Assembly (NCBI GenBank): GCA_930990665.1
Contig: CAKNQN010000010.1
Coordinates: 1-52,517, forward strand
Direction: 5' to 3'
From: an uncultured Clostridia bacterium
Lineage (GTDB): Bacteria > Bacillota > Clostridia > Christensenellales > Borkfalkiaceae
DNA: 52,517 nt
Positions 31,855-42,538 of this stretch are shown here, piece after piece. Numbering within the stretch: position 1 is the stretch's first letter; each line of letters begins with the position of its first letter. The notes beneath the pieces were generated by a model that did not search any database, was not told the DNA's origin, and saw only the letters and a list, made by a program, of their open reading frames with translations. The position numbers were made by a program, and so were the translations under genes.

Positions 31855-32522
31855 AAAGCAGAGTGATGATTGCGCCGTCCATCCTGTCGGCGGATTTTGC
31901 GGCGATGGGAAACGCGGTGGAAAAACTGGAAAAGTGCGGGGCGGATCTGATTCATTGCGATGTTATGGACGGAACGTTTGTGCCGCGCATCACATTCGGC
32001 TCGCAGATGGTAGAAGCCGTGAAAAGGCACACCTCTCTTCCGCTGGACGTGCATCTGATGGTGGTGAATCCCGCTGCCAAGATCGCAGATTTTGCCGCAG
32101 CGGGGGCGGATTACATCACCGTGCATGCGGAAGCCTGCGGCGATCGGCTTGCCGAAACGCTCAGAGGCATCCGTGCGGCGGGCGTAAAGTGCGGCGCGGT
32201 GATCAGTCCCGATACCCCTTTTGCGGCGGCGGAAGGGGCTTTGGAGCTGTGCGACATCTTTCTCGTCATGAGCGTATATCCGGGACTCGGCGGGCAGAAA
32301 TTCATCGAGCGCACGCTTGCAAAGGCGGAAGAGGCAAAGAACGCTGTCGTCAGGCGTGGGCTTTCCTGCCTCGTGGAGATCGACGGCGGCATCACCGTGG
32401 AAAATGCGGGGCGGGTCGCCGATGCGGGTGTCGACGTGCTGGTGGCGGGAAATACTGTGTTCAAGGCTTCGGATATGGCCGCGACGATCGCCGCGCTCAG
32501 GGGCGGAAAATGCGGGGCGTGA
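31851..32522 (+). CDS. rpe: Ribulose-phosphate 3-epimerase
   Basis: 223 residues. Interconverts ribulose-5-phosphate and xylulose-5-phosphate. TIM-barrel signatures: IAPSILSADFAAMG, HCDVMDGTFVPRITFG (metal and catalytic Asp), LDVHLMVVNP, MSVYPGLGGQKFI and VEIDGGIT. The start overlaps the rlmN stop (ATGA) and the end overlaps thiN by 13 bases. In Bacillus stp, prkC and rsgA lie between rlmN and rpe; here they are absent. Confidence 0.97.
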   Translation: MKSRVMIAPSILSADFAAMGNAVEKLEKCGADLIHCDVMDGTFVPRITFGSQMVEAVKRHTSLPLDVHLMVVNPAAKIADFAAAGADYITVHAEACGDRLAETLRGIRAAGVKCGAVISPDTPFAAAEGALELCDIFLVMSVYPGLGGQKFIERTLAKAEEAKNAVVRRGLSCLVEIDGGITVENAGRVADAGVDVLVAGNTVFKASDMAATIAALRGGKCGA

Positions 32523-33118
32523 TCCTCCTCAACGGCGAGCCGCCCCGCGGGCCCGTCGATACGAAAGACGCCTTCGTCATCTGCTGTGACGGCGCCCTGC
32601 GCTGGGCGCAGGGGAAGGTGCGCATCGACCTTGTCGCGGGGGATTTCGATTCGCTCGGTTACGCGCCGGAGGGTGCGCTCACCTATCCCGTGGAAAAAAA
32701 TTTCACCGACGGCGAGATCGCGCTCGATCTTCTCATCGGCAAGGGGTGCGGCCGCATCGACATTTACGGCGGGGGCGGAGGCAGGGAAGACCACCTTTTC
32801 GGCAACCTGCAGCTCCTGTATGCGGGATTTCTGCGCGGCGTAAAGACGGCGATGCACACGAACTGCACGGATATTTACTGTGCGGCAGGTGAGATTGTCT
32901 GGCGCGGCCTTGCGGGAAAAACTCTCTCGCTTGCACCTGTGGGGCTTTCGGCGCATATAGTGGAGAGTGAAGGGCTGAAATACCCCCTTTGCGATCTCAC
33001 GCTGCGCGCGGGCAGCTGCCGCGGGGTGAGCAACGTCGTCGAGTCGGACGCCGCCCGCATTTTCTGCGACGAGGGCGTCCTGTTCGTATTCGAAGTGCGG
33101 GAGGAAGGAAAATGGTAA
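32510..33118 (+). CDS. thiN: Thiamine pyrophosphokinase
   Basis: 202 residues. Converts thiamine to thiamine diphosphate. ICCDGALRWA, the metal-binding VAGDFDSLG, FTDGEIALDLLIG and GGGGGREDHLFGNLQLL match the catalytic domain. The smaller C-terminal thiamine-binding beta domain (LSLAPVGLSAHIVESEGLKY, SNVV) is present. It begins inside the end of rpe and its last seven bases overlap the spoVM start, so translation is probably coupled across all three. Confidence 0.94.
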   Translation: MRGVILLNGEPPRGPVDTKDAFVICCDGALRWAQGKVRIDLVAGDFDSLGYAPEGALTYPVEKNFTDGEIALDLLIGKGCGRIDIYGGGGGREDHLFGNLQLLYAGFLRGVKTAMHTNCTDIYCAAGEIVWRGLAGKTLSLAPVGLSAHIVESEGLKYPLCDLTLRAGSCRGVSNVVESDAARIFCDEGVLFVFEVREEGKW

Positions 33119-33189
33119 AGATCATCTGTGTCAAGCCGCCGTTGGCGGTGCGCGCCGTTTTGCGCCTTATCGTCGCAAAGGGGCGTTAA
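33112..33189 (+). CDS. spoVM: SpoVM-like coat-anchoring peptide
   Basis: 25 codons, from ATG 33112 overlapping the thiN stop to TAA 33187-33189. The peptide reads MVKIICVKPPLAVRAVLRL then IVAKGR. It has the length and amphipathic-helix pattern of SpoVM, the peptide that marks the convex forespore membrane and anchors SpoIVA, and keeps a proline at position 9 preceded by lysine. GGAGGAAGGAAA directly precedes the ATG. The position thiN-spoVM-rpmB is the same as in Bacillus. Very short, so identification rests on pattern and synteny. If right, the organism or a recent ancestor sporulates. Confidence 0.8.
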   Translation: MVKIICVKPPLAVRAVLRLIVAKGR

Positions 33190-33335
33190 AGGAAGGAAGG
33201 GTTCGCCTCGCGTCTTGTCCGTAAATGCCTCGGAAAGAGCGGCGATATTGCAAAGAAATACAAAGTCTCGTCCGGAAAGACGACGGAAAGGTCGGCGCGG
33301 CGATATTGTAAAGAAAAACAAAAAGAAGAAAAAAC

Positions 33336-33366
33336 AAAAAACGGAACCGAAACGGTTCCGTTTTTT
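33336..33366. terminator. Bidirectional terminator between spoVM and rpmB
   Basis: 14-bp stem AAAAAACGGAACCG / CGGTTCCGTTTTTT with loop AAA. A- and T-runs on both arms serve both strands. In 33190-33335 a GCGGCGATATTG segment occurs twice (near 33239 and 33296) and nothing else is recognised. Confidence 0.94.
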
Positions 33367-33382
33367 CGTTTTCTTAAAAATG

Positions 33383-33571
33383 TTAAGCGCGTTCCACTTT
33401 GTCGCTTTTGAGGCAACGTGCGCACACGTATGCGGATTCCACCTTGCCGTCTTTGACGATCTTCACCTTCTGGACGTTCGCTTTGAAAGTTCTTCTCGTT
33501 TTGCGGTTGCTGTGGCTCACGTTGTTGCCCGAAGTCTGCCCCTTGTTGCAGACGCTGCAAACTCTCGACAT
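33383..33571 (-). CDS. rpmB: 50S ribosomal protein L28
   Basis: 62 residues. MSRVCSVCNKGQTSGNNVSHSN then RKTRRTF is the L28 signature. The CSVC and CARC pairs show the zinc-binding (C+) form. The start at 33571 is fixed by the family N-terminus and by GGAGGTG upstream on the minus strand. The antisense placement between thiN/spoVM and yloU is conserved in Bacillota. It has its own promoter and terminator. Confidence 0.97.
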   Translation of the reverse strand: MSRVCSVCNKGQTSGNNVSHSNRKTRRTFKANVQKVKIVKDGKVESAYVCARCLKSDKVERA

Positions 33572-33647
33572 ATCTTTACACCTCCATCGGTCGTATTCCG
33601 AAAGATTCAGAGCGCAAAAAAAGCGCCCGCCCGAAACGAGCATAGAT

Positions 33648-33676
33648 ACTATACCAAAATATGCACAAAAAAGCAA
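33648..33676 (-). promoter_or_regulatory. Promoter of rpmB
   Basis: Minus strand: TTGCTT (33676-33671), 17-base spacer, TATAGT (33653-33648). Confidence 0.75.
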
Positions 33677-33747
33677 TCGTTTTTGCCCCGTTTTCCGGTA
33701 TTTTTTCGGCCGAAAACAAAAATTTACCGCAAAAGCGGGCATTTCCC

Positions 33748-33776
33748 TTGCAAATTGGGCGAAAATAGTATAGAAT
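33748..33776 (+). promoter_or_regulatory. Promoter of the yloU-yloV pair
   Basis: TTGCAA at 33748-33753, 17-base spacer, TAGAAT at 33771-33776. Divergent from the rpmB promoter about 70 bases away. Confidence 0.72.
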
Positions 33777-33802
33777 AATAGAACGATACGGGAGTGTATG
33801 CT

Positions 33803-34153
33803 ATGTCTGTAAACACAAGCAATGCCTACGGCAAAATTACAATTTCGGATATGGCGATCGCAAAGGTCGCTTCGCAGGCGGCGATGGAATGTTATGGCAT
33901 CGTCGATACCGTTTCACGCCGTTTTACCGACAGTCTCTCGGAATTATTCAAAAAACAATCGCAAGGGCGCGGTGTGCGCGTCACGACGGACGGCGATCGC
34001 ATTTACATCGACGTCTACGTCATCATCAAATTCGGCGTTTCCATCAATGCCGTTGCTGAGTCGCTCAAAGAGAGCGTCAAGTACAGGGTGGAAAAATTCA
34101 CCGGCATGATCGTGGATACGGTCAATGTCAACGTCATCGGCGTACGTCTGTAA
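33803..34153 (+). CDS. Asp23/Gls24 (YloU) family envelope stress protein
   Basis: 116 residues of the Asp23/YloU family: YGKITISDMAIAKVASQAAMECYGIV, DRIYIDVYVIIKFGVSI and VDTVNVNVIGVRL. These proteins are small, membrane-associated and often stress-induced; biochemical role unclear. ATG 33803 with GGGAG eight bases upstream is preferred to the in-frame GTG at 33794. It pairs with the DAK2-domain gene, as in Bacillus yloU-yloV. Confidence 0.92.
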   Translation: MSVNTSNAYGKITISDMAIAKVASQAAMECYGIVDTVSRRFTDSLSELFKKQSQGRGVRVTTDGDRIYIDVYVIIKFGVSINAVAESLKESVKYRVEKFTGMIVDTVNVNVIGVRL

Positions 34154-34183
34154 CACCCTTTCCAAAAGGAGAAAAAGTTTTCA

Positions 34184-35830
34184 ATGCCAAAGTCATTAGG
34201 TGGCACCGAATTTCGTAAAATGATCGTTTCCGGCGCCAAAGTGCTGGAAATAAACAGGTCCAAGGTCGATTCGCTCAACGTGTTTCCCGTGCCGGACGGC
34301 GATACGGGCACGAATATGTCGCTCACCATCCAATCGGCGGTCAAGGAACTTTCTCTGTGTTCCTCCAACCGTCTTTCCGAGCTTTGCGATGCCGTATCGA
34401 AGGGTGCGCTCAAAGGTGCGCGCGGCAATTCGGGCGTCATACTTTCCCAGCTTTTCCGCGGCATCTGCGCGGAGATCAAAAACGGGGAGGAGATCACCGT
34501 AAAGGCGTTTGCCCGGGCCATGGAGAACGGGACAAAAGTTGCCTATGCGGCCGTTTCCAAACCCAAAGAGGGGACCATGCTCACCGTCGCCAGGCTCATG
34601 AGCGAGTTTGCACGGCAATCCTCTTCCAAATATAAAGATCTTTCGCAGTTTCTTGAGGCTGTCATCCAAAAGGGGGAAGAGGCTCTCGCCAAGACGCCGG
34701 AACTTCTGCCCGTTCTCAAAAAGGCGGGCGTGGTCGACGCGGGCGGCATGGGACTTTTGTGCATTTACCGCGGCTTTTTAAGCGTCGTCAACGGCGAAGA
34801 GCTGCCCGAAGAGGTCATGGTCGCGCCCGAAGCGCAGAAATCGGACGAGGACGTCTTCGGCGACAATTCCGACATCATCAACCTTGACCTCGGCGAGATC
34901 GAATTTGCCTATTGTACGGAATTTTTCATCATCAATCTGAAAAAATCGACCACCCTTGCCGACATTGACAAACTCAAAGAAAAACTCATGCAGATCGGCG
35001 ACTGCGTCATCTGCATCGGTGATCTGGAACTCGTTAAGGTGCACGTGCACACCAACAACCCCGGCATGGCATTGCAGGGCGCGCTGGAATTGGGCGAACT
35101 CGACCGCGTGAAGATCGAGAATATGCTCGAACAGAACCGCGCCATGCGCGCCAAGCGCGAGGCGGAGAAAAAAGAGATGGGTATGCTCGCCATCTGCGCG
35201 GGCGAAGGCATCGCGGCGATCTTCAAAGACCTGCTCGTCGACCGCGTCATCGAGGGCGGGCAGACGATGAACCCCAGCGCGGAAGACATCGCCGACGCCG
35301 TGCAAAAGGTAAACGCCGAACACGTTTTCGTGTTCCCCAACAATAAAAACATCATACTGGCGGCGGAGCAGTCGAAGGCGCTGGTCACCGGGCGCACCGT
35401 TCACGTCATCCCCACCAAAAACATACCGCAGGGCTTTGCCGCCGCGCTCGCCTTCAACAGCGAGGCCACGGCCGAAGAGAACAAAACGGATATGATCCAC
35501 GCCATCGACAACGTGCGCGCGGGCCAGGTCACGTATGCCGTGCGTTCCACCAACGTGAACGGATTTTCGCTCAAAGAGGGCGACATCATCGGGCTGGACG
35601 ACAAAAAGATCCTCGCGAAGGGCAAAACCGTCGACGAAACGCTGCTCGCGCTCGTCGATAAGCTCAAAGACAGTTCGCACGAGATCATCACGCTCTACTA
35701 CGGAAAAGACGTCGCGGAAGAAGACGCGGAGGCGCTCGCCGAAAAGTTAGCGGAAAAATTCCCCGATTGCGATGTCGATTATCACTTCGGCGGCCAACCC
35801 ATCTACTATTACATCGTGTCGCTCGAATAA
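34184..35830 (+). CDS. DAK2-domain fatty acid kinase-like protein (YloV/FakA)
   Basis: 548 residues. The N-terminal DAK2 kinase domain binds ATP-Mg through NVFPVPDGDTGTNMSLT and GARGNSGVILSQLFRG. The middle domain starts about residue 230 (EFAYCTEFFI, KVHVHTNNPG) and the C-terminal domain includes VFPNNKNIILAA and the ending ITLYYGKDV...YHFGGQPIYYYIVSLE. FakA phosphorylates fatty acids bound to a FakB (DegV) partner; no fakB is in the window. AAAGGAGAAAAAG lies upstream, rather far. A terminator follows. Confidence 0.93.
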   Translation: MPKSLGGTEFRKMIVSGAKVLEINRSKVDSLNVFPVPDGDTGTNMSLTIQSAVKELSLCSSNRLSELCDAVSKGALKGARGNSGVILSQLFRGICAEIKNGEEITVKAFARAMENGTKVAYAAVSKPKEGTMLTVARLMSEFARQSSSKYKDLSQFLEAVIQKGEEALAKTPELLPVLKKAGVVDAGGMGLLCIYRGFLSVVNGEELPEEVMVAPEAQKSDEDVFGDNSDIINLDLGEIEFAYCTEFFIINLKKSTTLADIDKLKEKLMQIGDCVICIGDLELVKVHVHTNNPGMALQGALELGELDRVKIENMLEQNRAMRAKREAEKKEMGMLAICAGEGIAAIFKDLLVDRVIEGGQTMNPSAEDIADAVQKVNAEHVFVFPNNKNIILAAEQSKALVTGRTVHVIPTKNIPQGFAAALAFNSEATAEENKTDMIHAIDNVRAGQVTYAVRSTNVNGFSLKEGDIIGLDDKKILAKGKTVDETLLALVDKLKDSSHEIITLYYGKDVAEEDAEALAEKLAEKFPDCDVDYHFGGQPIYYYIVSLE

Positions 35831-35845
35831 ATTTTGCAAATACGT

Positions 35846-35880
35846 ACGGCGGGAACACTCCCGCCGTTTTCTGATTTTAA
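35846..35880 (+). terminator. Terminator after the FakA-like gene
   Basis: 9-bp stem ACGGCGGGA / TCCCGCCGT, loop ACAC, followed by TTTCTGATTTT. Confidence 0.82.
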
Positions 35881-35957
35881 GCCCCCTGAACCCGTTTTTT
35901 GGGGCAGAACAGACAAATACGCCGCGAAGGCGGCAGGAGAAAAGGCAGGGTACAGCA

Positions 35958-37970
<2,013 letters not shown>

Positions 37971-38143
37971 TATCCCGTTGCGGTATGCTTTTTCGGAAAT
38001 CCATGCGGCTTTTCGCAAAGCGCGGAAAATTTCGTAAGATCCGCGCGGAATAGTTCTTCGGAAAAGCAAACAAATTTTTTCGCAGGGAGACGGAAAAATC
38101 CGGAATGGCGGCGGGGCATTGCGGCACGGCAAAGTCCGTTTTA

Positions 38144-38173
38144 TTGACAAAGCGCGCCCGCGCGTGGTATAAT
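38144..38173 (+). promoter_or_regulatory. Promoter of the histidine operon
   Basis: TTGACA at 38144-38149, 18-base spacer, TATAAT at 38168-38173, about 65 nt of leader before hisZ. No T-box motif and no run of His codons in the leader. The preceding stretch 37971-38143 shows nothing I can name. Confidence 0.87.
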
Positions 38174-38244
38174 AAAATGGATCGGTGGTTTATGCACAGA
38201 TCTATGGATAAAACGCATAATTATGCGAAACAAGGAAAGAGTTT

Positions 38245-39225
38245 ATGGCTTATGTGAAGTTGCCGGAGGGCGTGCGAGACATTCTGCCCGACGAATGCGA
38301 AAAGCTGGACGCGCTGGAGGAAGTTCTGCGCCGGAAATTTACGGAAGCGGGCTTTCGGTTCGTGCGTTCGGCGGGGCTGGAATATTACGATACCTATGCC
38401 TGCATCGAGAGCACGGTAGAACAGACCAAGATGTTCAAGATGACGGACAAGGACGGCAGGCTCATCGTGCTGCGGCCGGACATGTCGCTCGCGTGCGCGC
38501 GCATTGCGGCGACCAAGCTGCATGAAGAGCGGGCGAAGCTGTGTTATTTTACGCAGGTATATGATTTTTCGGCATCGGGCAATTCCGACCGCGAAGTGAT
38601 GCAGGCGGGGGTGGAAGTATTCGGAGAGGACGGCGCCCTGGCGGATGCGGAAGCCGTGGCTTTTGCCATCGAGTGCCTGCGGGCGGCGGGACTGCGCCGA
38701 TTCATCGTCGACATCGGGCACGTCGGGTTCTATAAGGGCCTGCTCGAAGGGAGCGGGCTGAGCGAAGGGGGCGCGGAGGAGATCCGCGGCTATATCAATG
38801 CGAAGGATGCGGTGAACGTCGAGTTTGCCCTCAAAAAATACGGGGTCAGCGACAAGGCGCAGGCGGCGATCCTCGCCCTTCCCTCGCTATTTGGCGGGGT
38901 GGAGGTGCTTTCCGAGGCGGAAAAACTCACCGACAATGCGCTCGCGCGCGCCTCTCTTTCCCACTTGCAGAAGGTGTACGCTCTCCTTAAGGAAAAGGGC
39001 GTTTCGGAATATGTCTCCTTCGACCTCGGGACGGTCAAGAGCCTTTCCTACTATTCGGGCATGGTCTTTACCGGCCTTGCCGAGGGGGTTGGCTCCGCGG
39101 TTCTGTCGGGCGGAAGGTACGACGGGCTGTGCGCGCAGTTCGGAAAAGATCTGCCTGCCGTAGGCTTTGCGATGGGGCTGGTGCGCGTGCTGCGCGCGCT
39201 GGAATCCAAGGGCGGGCAGGCGTAA
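38245..39225 (+). CDS. hisZ: ATP phosphoribosyltransferase regulatory subunit
   Basis: 326 residues, a class II histidyl-tRNA-synthetase-like protein without the anticodon-binding domain. Family blocks: LPEGVRDILPDE, QTKMFKMTDKDGRLIVLRPDMSL (motif 2), CYFTQVYDF, LSYYSGMVF and GGRYDGL (motif 3). HisZ forms an octamer with short HisG and confers histidine inhibition. The short form and the adjacent short-form hisG support HisZ over HisS. AAGGAAAGAG precedes the ATG. Confidence 0.93.
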   Translation: MAYVKLPEGVRDILPDECEKLDALEEVLRRKFTEAGFRFVRSAGLEYYDTYACIESTVEQTKMFKMTDKDGRLIVLRPDMSLACARIAATKLHEERAKLCYFTQVYDFSASGNSDREVMQAGVEVFGEDGALADAEAVAFAIECLRAAGLRRFIVDIGHVGFYKGLLEGSGLSEGGAEEIRGYINAKDAVNVEFALKKYGVSDKAQAAILALPSLFGGVEVLSEAEKLTDNALARASLSHLQKVYALLKEKGVSEYVSFDLGTVKSLSYYSGMVFTGLAEGVGSAVLSGGRYDGLCAQFGKDLPAVGFAMGLVRVLRALESKGGQA

Positions 39226-39260
39226 GCATACTAAGGCACACTAACAGGAGAATGGGATCT

Positions 39261-39893
39261 ATGCTCAATGTGGCTCTGGCGAAAGGGCGTCTCGCCGAAT
39301 CGTGCGCGGACATATTCATAAAATGCGGCATCCGCGCGGAAGTTCTCAAAGAGGAGACGCGGAAGCTCGTGCTGGAAACGCCGGATAAACTCTTTCGGTT
39401 TTTCTTTGTCAAACCTGCCGACGTGCCCACTTACGTCGAATACGGCATTGCGGATATCGGCATCGTCGGCAAAGACACCCTGCTCGAGGCGGGGGCGGAT
39501 CTGTACGAGATGCTCGATCTGCGCTTTGAAAAGTGCAAACTCTGCGTGGCGGGTTTTCCGGACGCCGGCGAAAAGCTGCGCGGCGGGCACATTCGCGTCG
39601 CGACAAAGTATGCGAATACGGCCAAAAAGCTCTTTTCTTCGCGAGGGGAAGATGCCGAGATCATCAAGCTCAACGGCTCCATCGAGCTTGCGCCGCTCAC
39701 CGGCCTTGCCGACGTCATCTTCGACATCGTGCAGTCGGGCGGAACGCTGCGCGCCAACGGACTGGTCGTTCTGGAAGAGGTCTTCGACATTTCCGCGCGG
39801 CTGGTCGCCAACAAAGTGAGCCTGAAAACCAAGGCTTCGGAAATTTTGCCGCTGATCGCGGAAATGAAAAAATACGTCGGAGAGGGACGATGA
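39261..39893 (+). CDS. hisG: ATP phosphoribosyltransferase, short-form catalytic subunit
   Basis: 210 residues; catalyses the first step of histidine synthesis from ATP and PRPP. Has MLNVALAKGRL at the start, YGIADIGIVGKDTLLE, and the PRPP-binding DVIFDIVQSGGTLRANGL. The C-terminal ACT-like domain of the long form is missing, so HisZ is required. ATG 39261 is preferred over in-frame ATG 39252 because AGGAG (39246-39250) is ten bases away from the former and one base from the latter. The stop overlaps hisD. Confidence 0.96.
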   Translation: MLNVALAKGRLAESCADIFIKCGIRAEVLKEETRKLVLETPDKLFRFFFVKPADVPTYVEYGIADIGIVGKDTLLEAGADLYEMLDLRFEKCKLCVAGFPDAGEKLRGGHIRVATKYANTAKKLFSSRGEDAEIIKLNGSIELAPLTGLADVIFDIVQSGGTLRANGLVVLEEVFDISARLVANKVSLKTKASEILPLIAEMKKYVGEGR

Positions 39894-41167
39894 AACTGAA
39901 AATCTACAACAACGCGGCGGAGGCCGCCGGCATCCTGTCCCGCGGCGGGTTTGAAGACGAAGAGATCGCCGCTTCCGTGCGCGAGATCGTGCGCGGCGTG
40001 CGGGGAGGGGGCGACGAGGCGCTCTTTGCCTATTGCAAGAAGTTCGACGGGAGCGATCTGGATAAAAATTCGCTGTACGTAACGCAAAAAGAGATACAGG
40101 AAGCATACGATGCGCTGGATCCGGCGCTGTTGTCTTCCATGAAAAAGGCGGCGGAAAACGTCTTTGCCTATCACAGCCGCAACCCGATGCGGGAGGATAT
40201 CCGCACCGAGGGCGGGCGCACCACGGGCTACACCGTGCGCGCGGTCGAACGGGCGGGGATCTATGTCCCGGGCGGCACGGCGCCGCTGTTCAGTTCGGTG
40301 ATGATGGGCGTCTTGCCCGCAAAAGCGGCGGGGGTGGAGCACATCTTCGTCGCAACGCCTGCCAAGGGCGGAAAGGTGCATCCGGCCGTCATCGCCGCGG
40401 CCGATCTCTGCGGGGCGGAACGCATACTCAAAGCGGGCGGCGCGCAAGCGATCGCGGCGCTTGCATACGGCACAGAGAGCGTGCCGAAGGTCGACGTGAT
40501 CGCCGGCCCCGGCAACATTTATGTCACGCTCGCCAAGAAAGAAGTGTACGGGCAGGTGGGGCTGGACATGCTCGCCGGGCCTTCCGAGATACTTATCATA
40601 GCCGATGCGCACCAAAACCCCGTGTTTGTCGCGGCGGACGTGCTTTCCCAGGCGGAACACGACCGGCGTTCGCGCGCCATCCTCCTCACGGACAGCCGCG
40701 AACTGGCGGAAAAGGTGCAGGCGGAGGCGGAGAGACAGCTCGGGCTCCTTCCCCGGCAGGAGATCGCATCCTGTTCGCTGGAGAAGGGCGGCGGTATCAT
40801 CCTCGTCAAGGACATGGAGGAGGCGGTGCGGCTCGCCAACGAGATCGCGCCCGAACACCTGGAGATTTCGACGGCAAACTGCGAGGAACTTCTGCCGAAG
40901 ATCCGCAATGCGGGCGCGGTATTTCTGGGCGGGTGGACGCCCGAACCGGTCGGCGATTACTTTGCGGGACCCGATCACACGCTTCCCACGGGCGGATCGG
41001 CGCGCTTTTTCGAAGTTCTGAACCAGGACGTGTTCCTGCGCAAGATGAGCGTCATACGCTATACCCGCGAACAGCTGCAGGCGGACGGGGAAGACATCGT
41101 CCGTCTCGCCGAAAACGAACACCTCGACGCGCACGCGAATGCGGTGCGACTGCGTCTGAAAAAGTGA
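39890..41167 (+). CDS. hisD: Histidinol dehydrogenase
   Basis: 425 residues. Zinc- and NAD-dependent two-step oxidation of histidinol to histidine. Conserved: VERAGIYVPGGTAPLFSSVMM, KAGGAQAIAALAYGTE, VDVIAGPGNIYVTLAKK, GPSEILIIAD, LSQAEHDRRSRAIL with the catalytic/zinc residues, and NEIAPEHLEI. The start overlaps hisG (ATGA). Length is normal. Confidence 0.97.
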   Translation: MKLKIYNNAAEAAGILSRGGFEDEEIAASVREIVRGVRGGGDEALFAYCKKFDGSDLDKNSLYVTQKEIQEAYDALDPALLSSMKKAAENVFAYHSRNPMREDIRTEGGRTTGYTVRAVERAGIYVPGGTAPLFSSVMMGVLPAKAAGVEHIFVATPAKGGKVHPAVIAAADLCGAERILKAGGAQAIAALAYGTESVPKVDVIAGPGNIYVTLAKKEVYGQVGLDMLAGPSEILIIADAHQNPVFVAADVLSQAEHDRRSRAILLTDSRELAEKVQAEAERQLGLLPRQEIASCSLEKGGGIILVKDMEEAVRLANEIAPEHLEISTANCEELLPKIRNAGAVFLGGWTPEPVGDYFAGPDHTLPTGGSARFFEVLNQDVFLRKMSVIRYTREQLQADGEDIVRLAENEHLDAHANAVRLRLKK

Positions 41168-41187
41168 TTTTTCCGGAGGTTAGGCAG

Positions 41188-41763
41188 ATGAGAAAGGCAG
41201 AGATCTCGCGCGAAACGCGCGAAACGAAGATACAGCTTTCCCTCGACCTGGACGGGACGGGCAAGCGTTCCGTCGATACGGGCATCGGCTTTTTTAACCA
41301 CATGCTCGAACTTTTCAGCGTGCACGCGGGCGTCGATCTCGCGGTCCGCTGTGTCGGCGATACCGACGTGGATTTCCATCACAGTGTGGAGGACGTCGGC
41401 ATCTGTCTGGGGCAGGCATTCCGCCAGGCGCTCGGCGATAAGCGGGGCATCGCGCGGTTTGCCGACCGCGTCGTGCCCATGGACGAGTGCGCCGCGATGG
41501 TCGCGCTGGATATTTCCGGGCGGCCCTTCCTCAATTTTGAGGACAAGCTCAGCGGAAAGGTGGGCGAATTCGATGCGGAACTCGTGGAAGAATTTTTCCG
41601 TGCCTTTTCCTTCAACGCGGGCGTCAACCTGTATATCCGCCTGTTGAAAGGCGGCAACATGCACCACGAAGCGGAGGCCATTTTCAAGGCGTTTGCCAAA
41701 TGCGTGCAGGATGCGGTCAGGATCGTCTCGGACGAGGTTCCCTCTTCCAAAGGGGTGCTGTAA
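41188..41763 (+). CDS. hisB: Imidazoleglycerol-phosphate dehydratase
   Basis: 191 residues, monofunctional, lacking the phosphatase half found in enterobacteria. Metal-binding motifs FFNHMLELFSVHAG, DTDVDFHHSVEDVGICLGQA and the second histidine set MHHEAEAIFKAFAK are intact. GGAGG precedes ATG 41188. hisH starts immediately after the stop. Confidence 0.97.
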   Translation: MRKAEISRETRETKIQLSLDLDGTGKRSVDTGIGFFNHMLELFSVHAGVDLAVRCVGDTDVDFHHSVEDVGICLGQAFRQALGDKRGIARFADRVVPMDECAAMVALDISGRPFLNFEDKLSGKVGEFDAELVEEFFRAFSFNAGVNLYIRLLKGGNMHHEAEAIFKAFAKCVQDAVRIVSDEVPSSKGVL

Positions 41764-42351
41764 ATGATCGGCATCGTCGATTACGGGGCGGGAAACCTCC
41801 GTTCCGTGCAGAAGGCTCTGGAGGCGATCGGCGAGCGCGCGGTCATTTCGGGCGAAAGGCAGGTGCTCGACGGCTGCGATAAGCTCATCCTGCCCGGCGT
41901 CGGCTCTTTCGGAGCGGGGATGGCGGAGCTTTCCGCCCGCGGTCTGGACAGCTACATCCGCGAGCGGGTGAAGGACACAAAACTTCTCGGCATCTGCCTC
42001 GGAATGCAGTTCCTGCTGGAAAAAAGTTTCGAAGAGGGGGAGCACCTAGGGCTCGGGCTCATCCGCGGGCAGGTGATCCGCTTTACCGAGGGCAAGATCC
42101 CGCAGATCGGCTGGAACGAGGTGCGGGAAATGAAGACGCCCCTCTTTTTTGGGATTCCCGAAGGCACCTGTTTCTATTTCGTTCACAGCTACCGCGCCGA
42201 CTGTTCCGACGAGTTTTCCTGCGGAAAGACGGAATATCACATCGCCTATCCCTCCGCAGTCTATTGCGGCAACGCTTACGGCGTACAGTTTCATCCCGAA
42301 AAGAGCGGCGCCGCCGGCCTGCGCCTTCTGAAAAACTTCTGCGGCATGTAA
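41764..42351 (+). CDS. hisH: Imidazole glycerol phosphate synthase, glutaminase subunit
   Basis: 195 residues. Class I glutamine amidotransferase delivering ammonia to HisF. Has the family start MIGIVDYGAGNLRSV, oxyanion strand PGVGSFGAGM, the nucleophilic cysteine in LLGICLGMQFLLE, and the catalytic His/Glu in GVQFHPEKSG. It directly abuts hisB. Unusually, hisA is 239 bases away, behind a large hairpin. Confidence 0.96.
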   Translation: MIGIVDYGAGNLRSVQKALEAIGERAVISGERQVLDGCDKLILPGVGSFGAGMAELSARGLDSYIRERVKDTKLLGICLGMQFLLEKSFEEGEHLGLGLIRGQVIRFTEGKIPQIGWNEVREMKTPLFFGIPEGTCFYFVHSYRADCSDEFSCGKTEYHIAYPSAVYCGNAYGVQFHPEKSGAAGLRLLKNFCGM

Positions 42352-42538
42352 CGCCTGCCGCGGCCTGTCCGGATTTTTGCAGGACGTATCCTGGAAAATT
42401 TGTCACAGCGCCGCGACCTGTTCACATTTTTCCGGGCTTTGACTGCGATCCCGGGCAGAACGCGGCCTGTAAAATTTTTGGGCCGCAATCATTTTTTTGC
42501 ATTATTCCCGGCGTCTGCCGGCAAAATAACAGAATGCT

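Noticed and set aside
38174-38244. T-box riboswitch in the histidine leader
   Set aside because: The leader is only about 65 nt and lacks the T-box GGTGGNACCGCG-type sequence; GGTGG alone is insufficient.
38192-38257. Leader peptide (MHRSMDKTHNYAKQGKSLWL) controlling the histidine operon by attenuation
   Set aside because: Only two scattered His codons, no strong ribosome site, and no terminator/antiterminator pair; likely chance.
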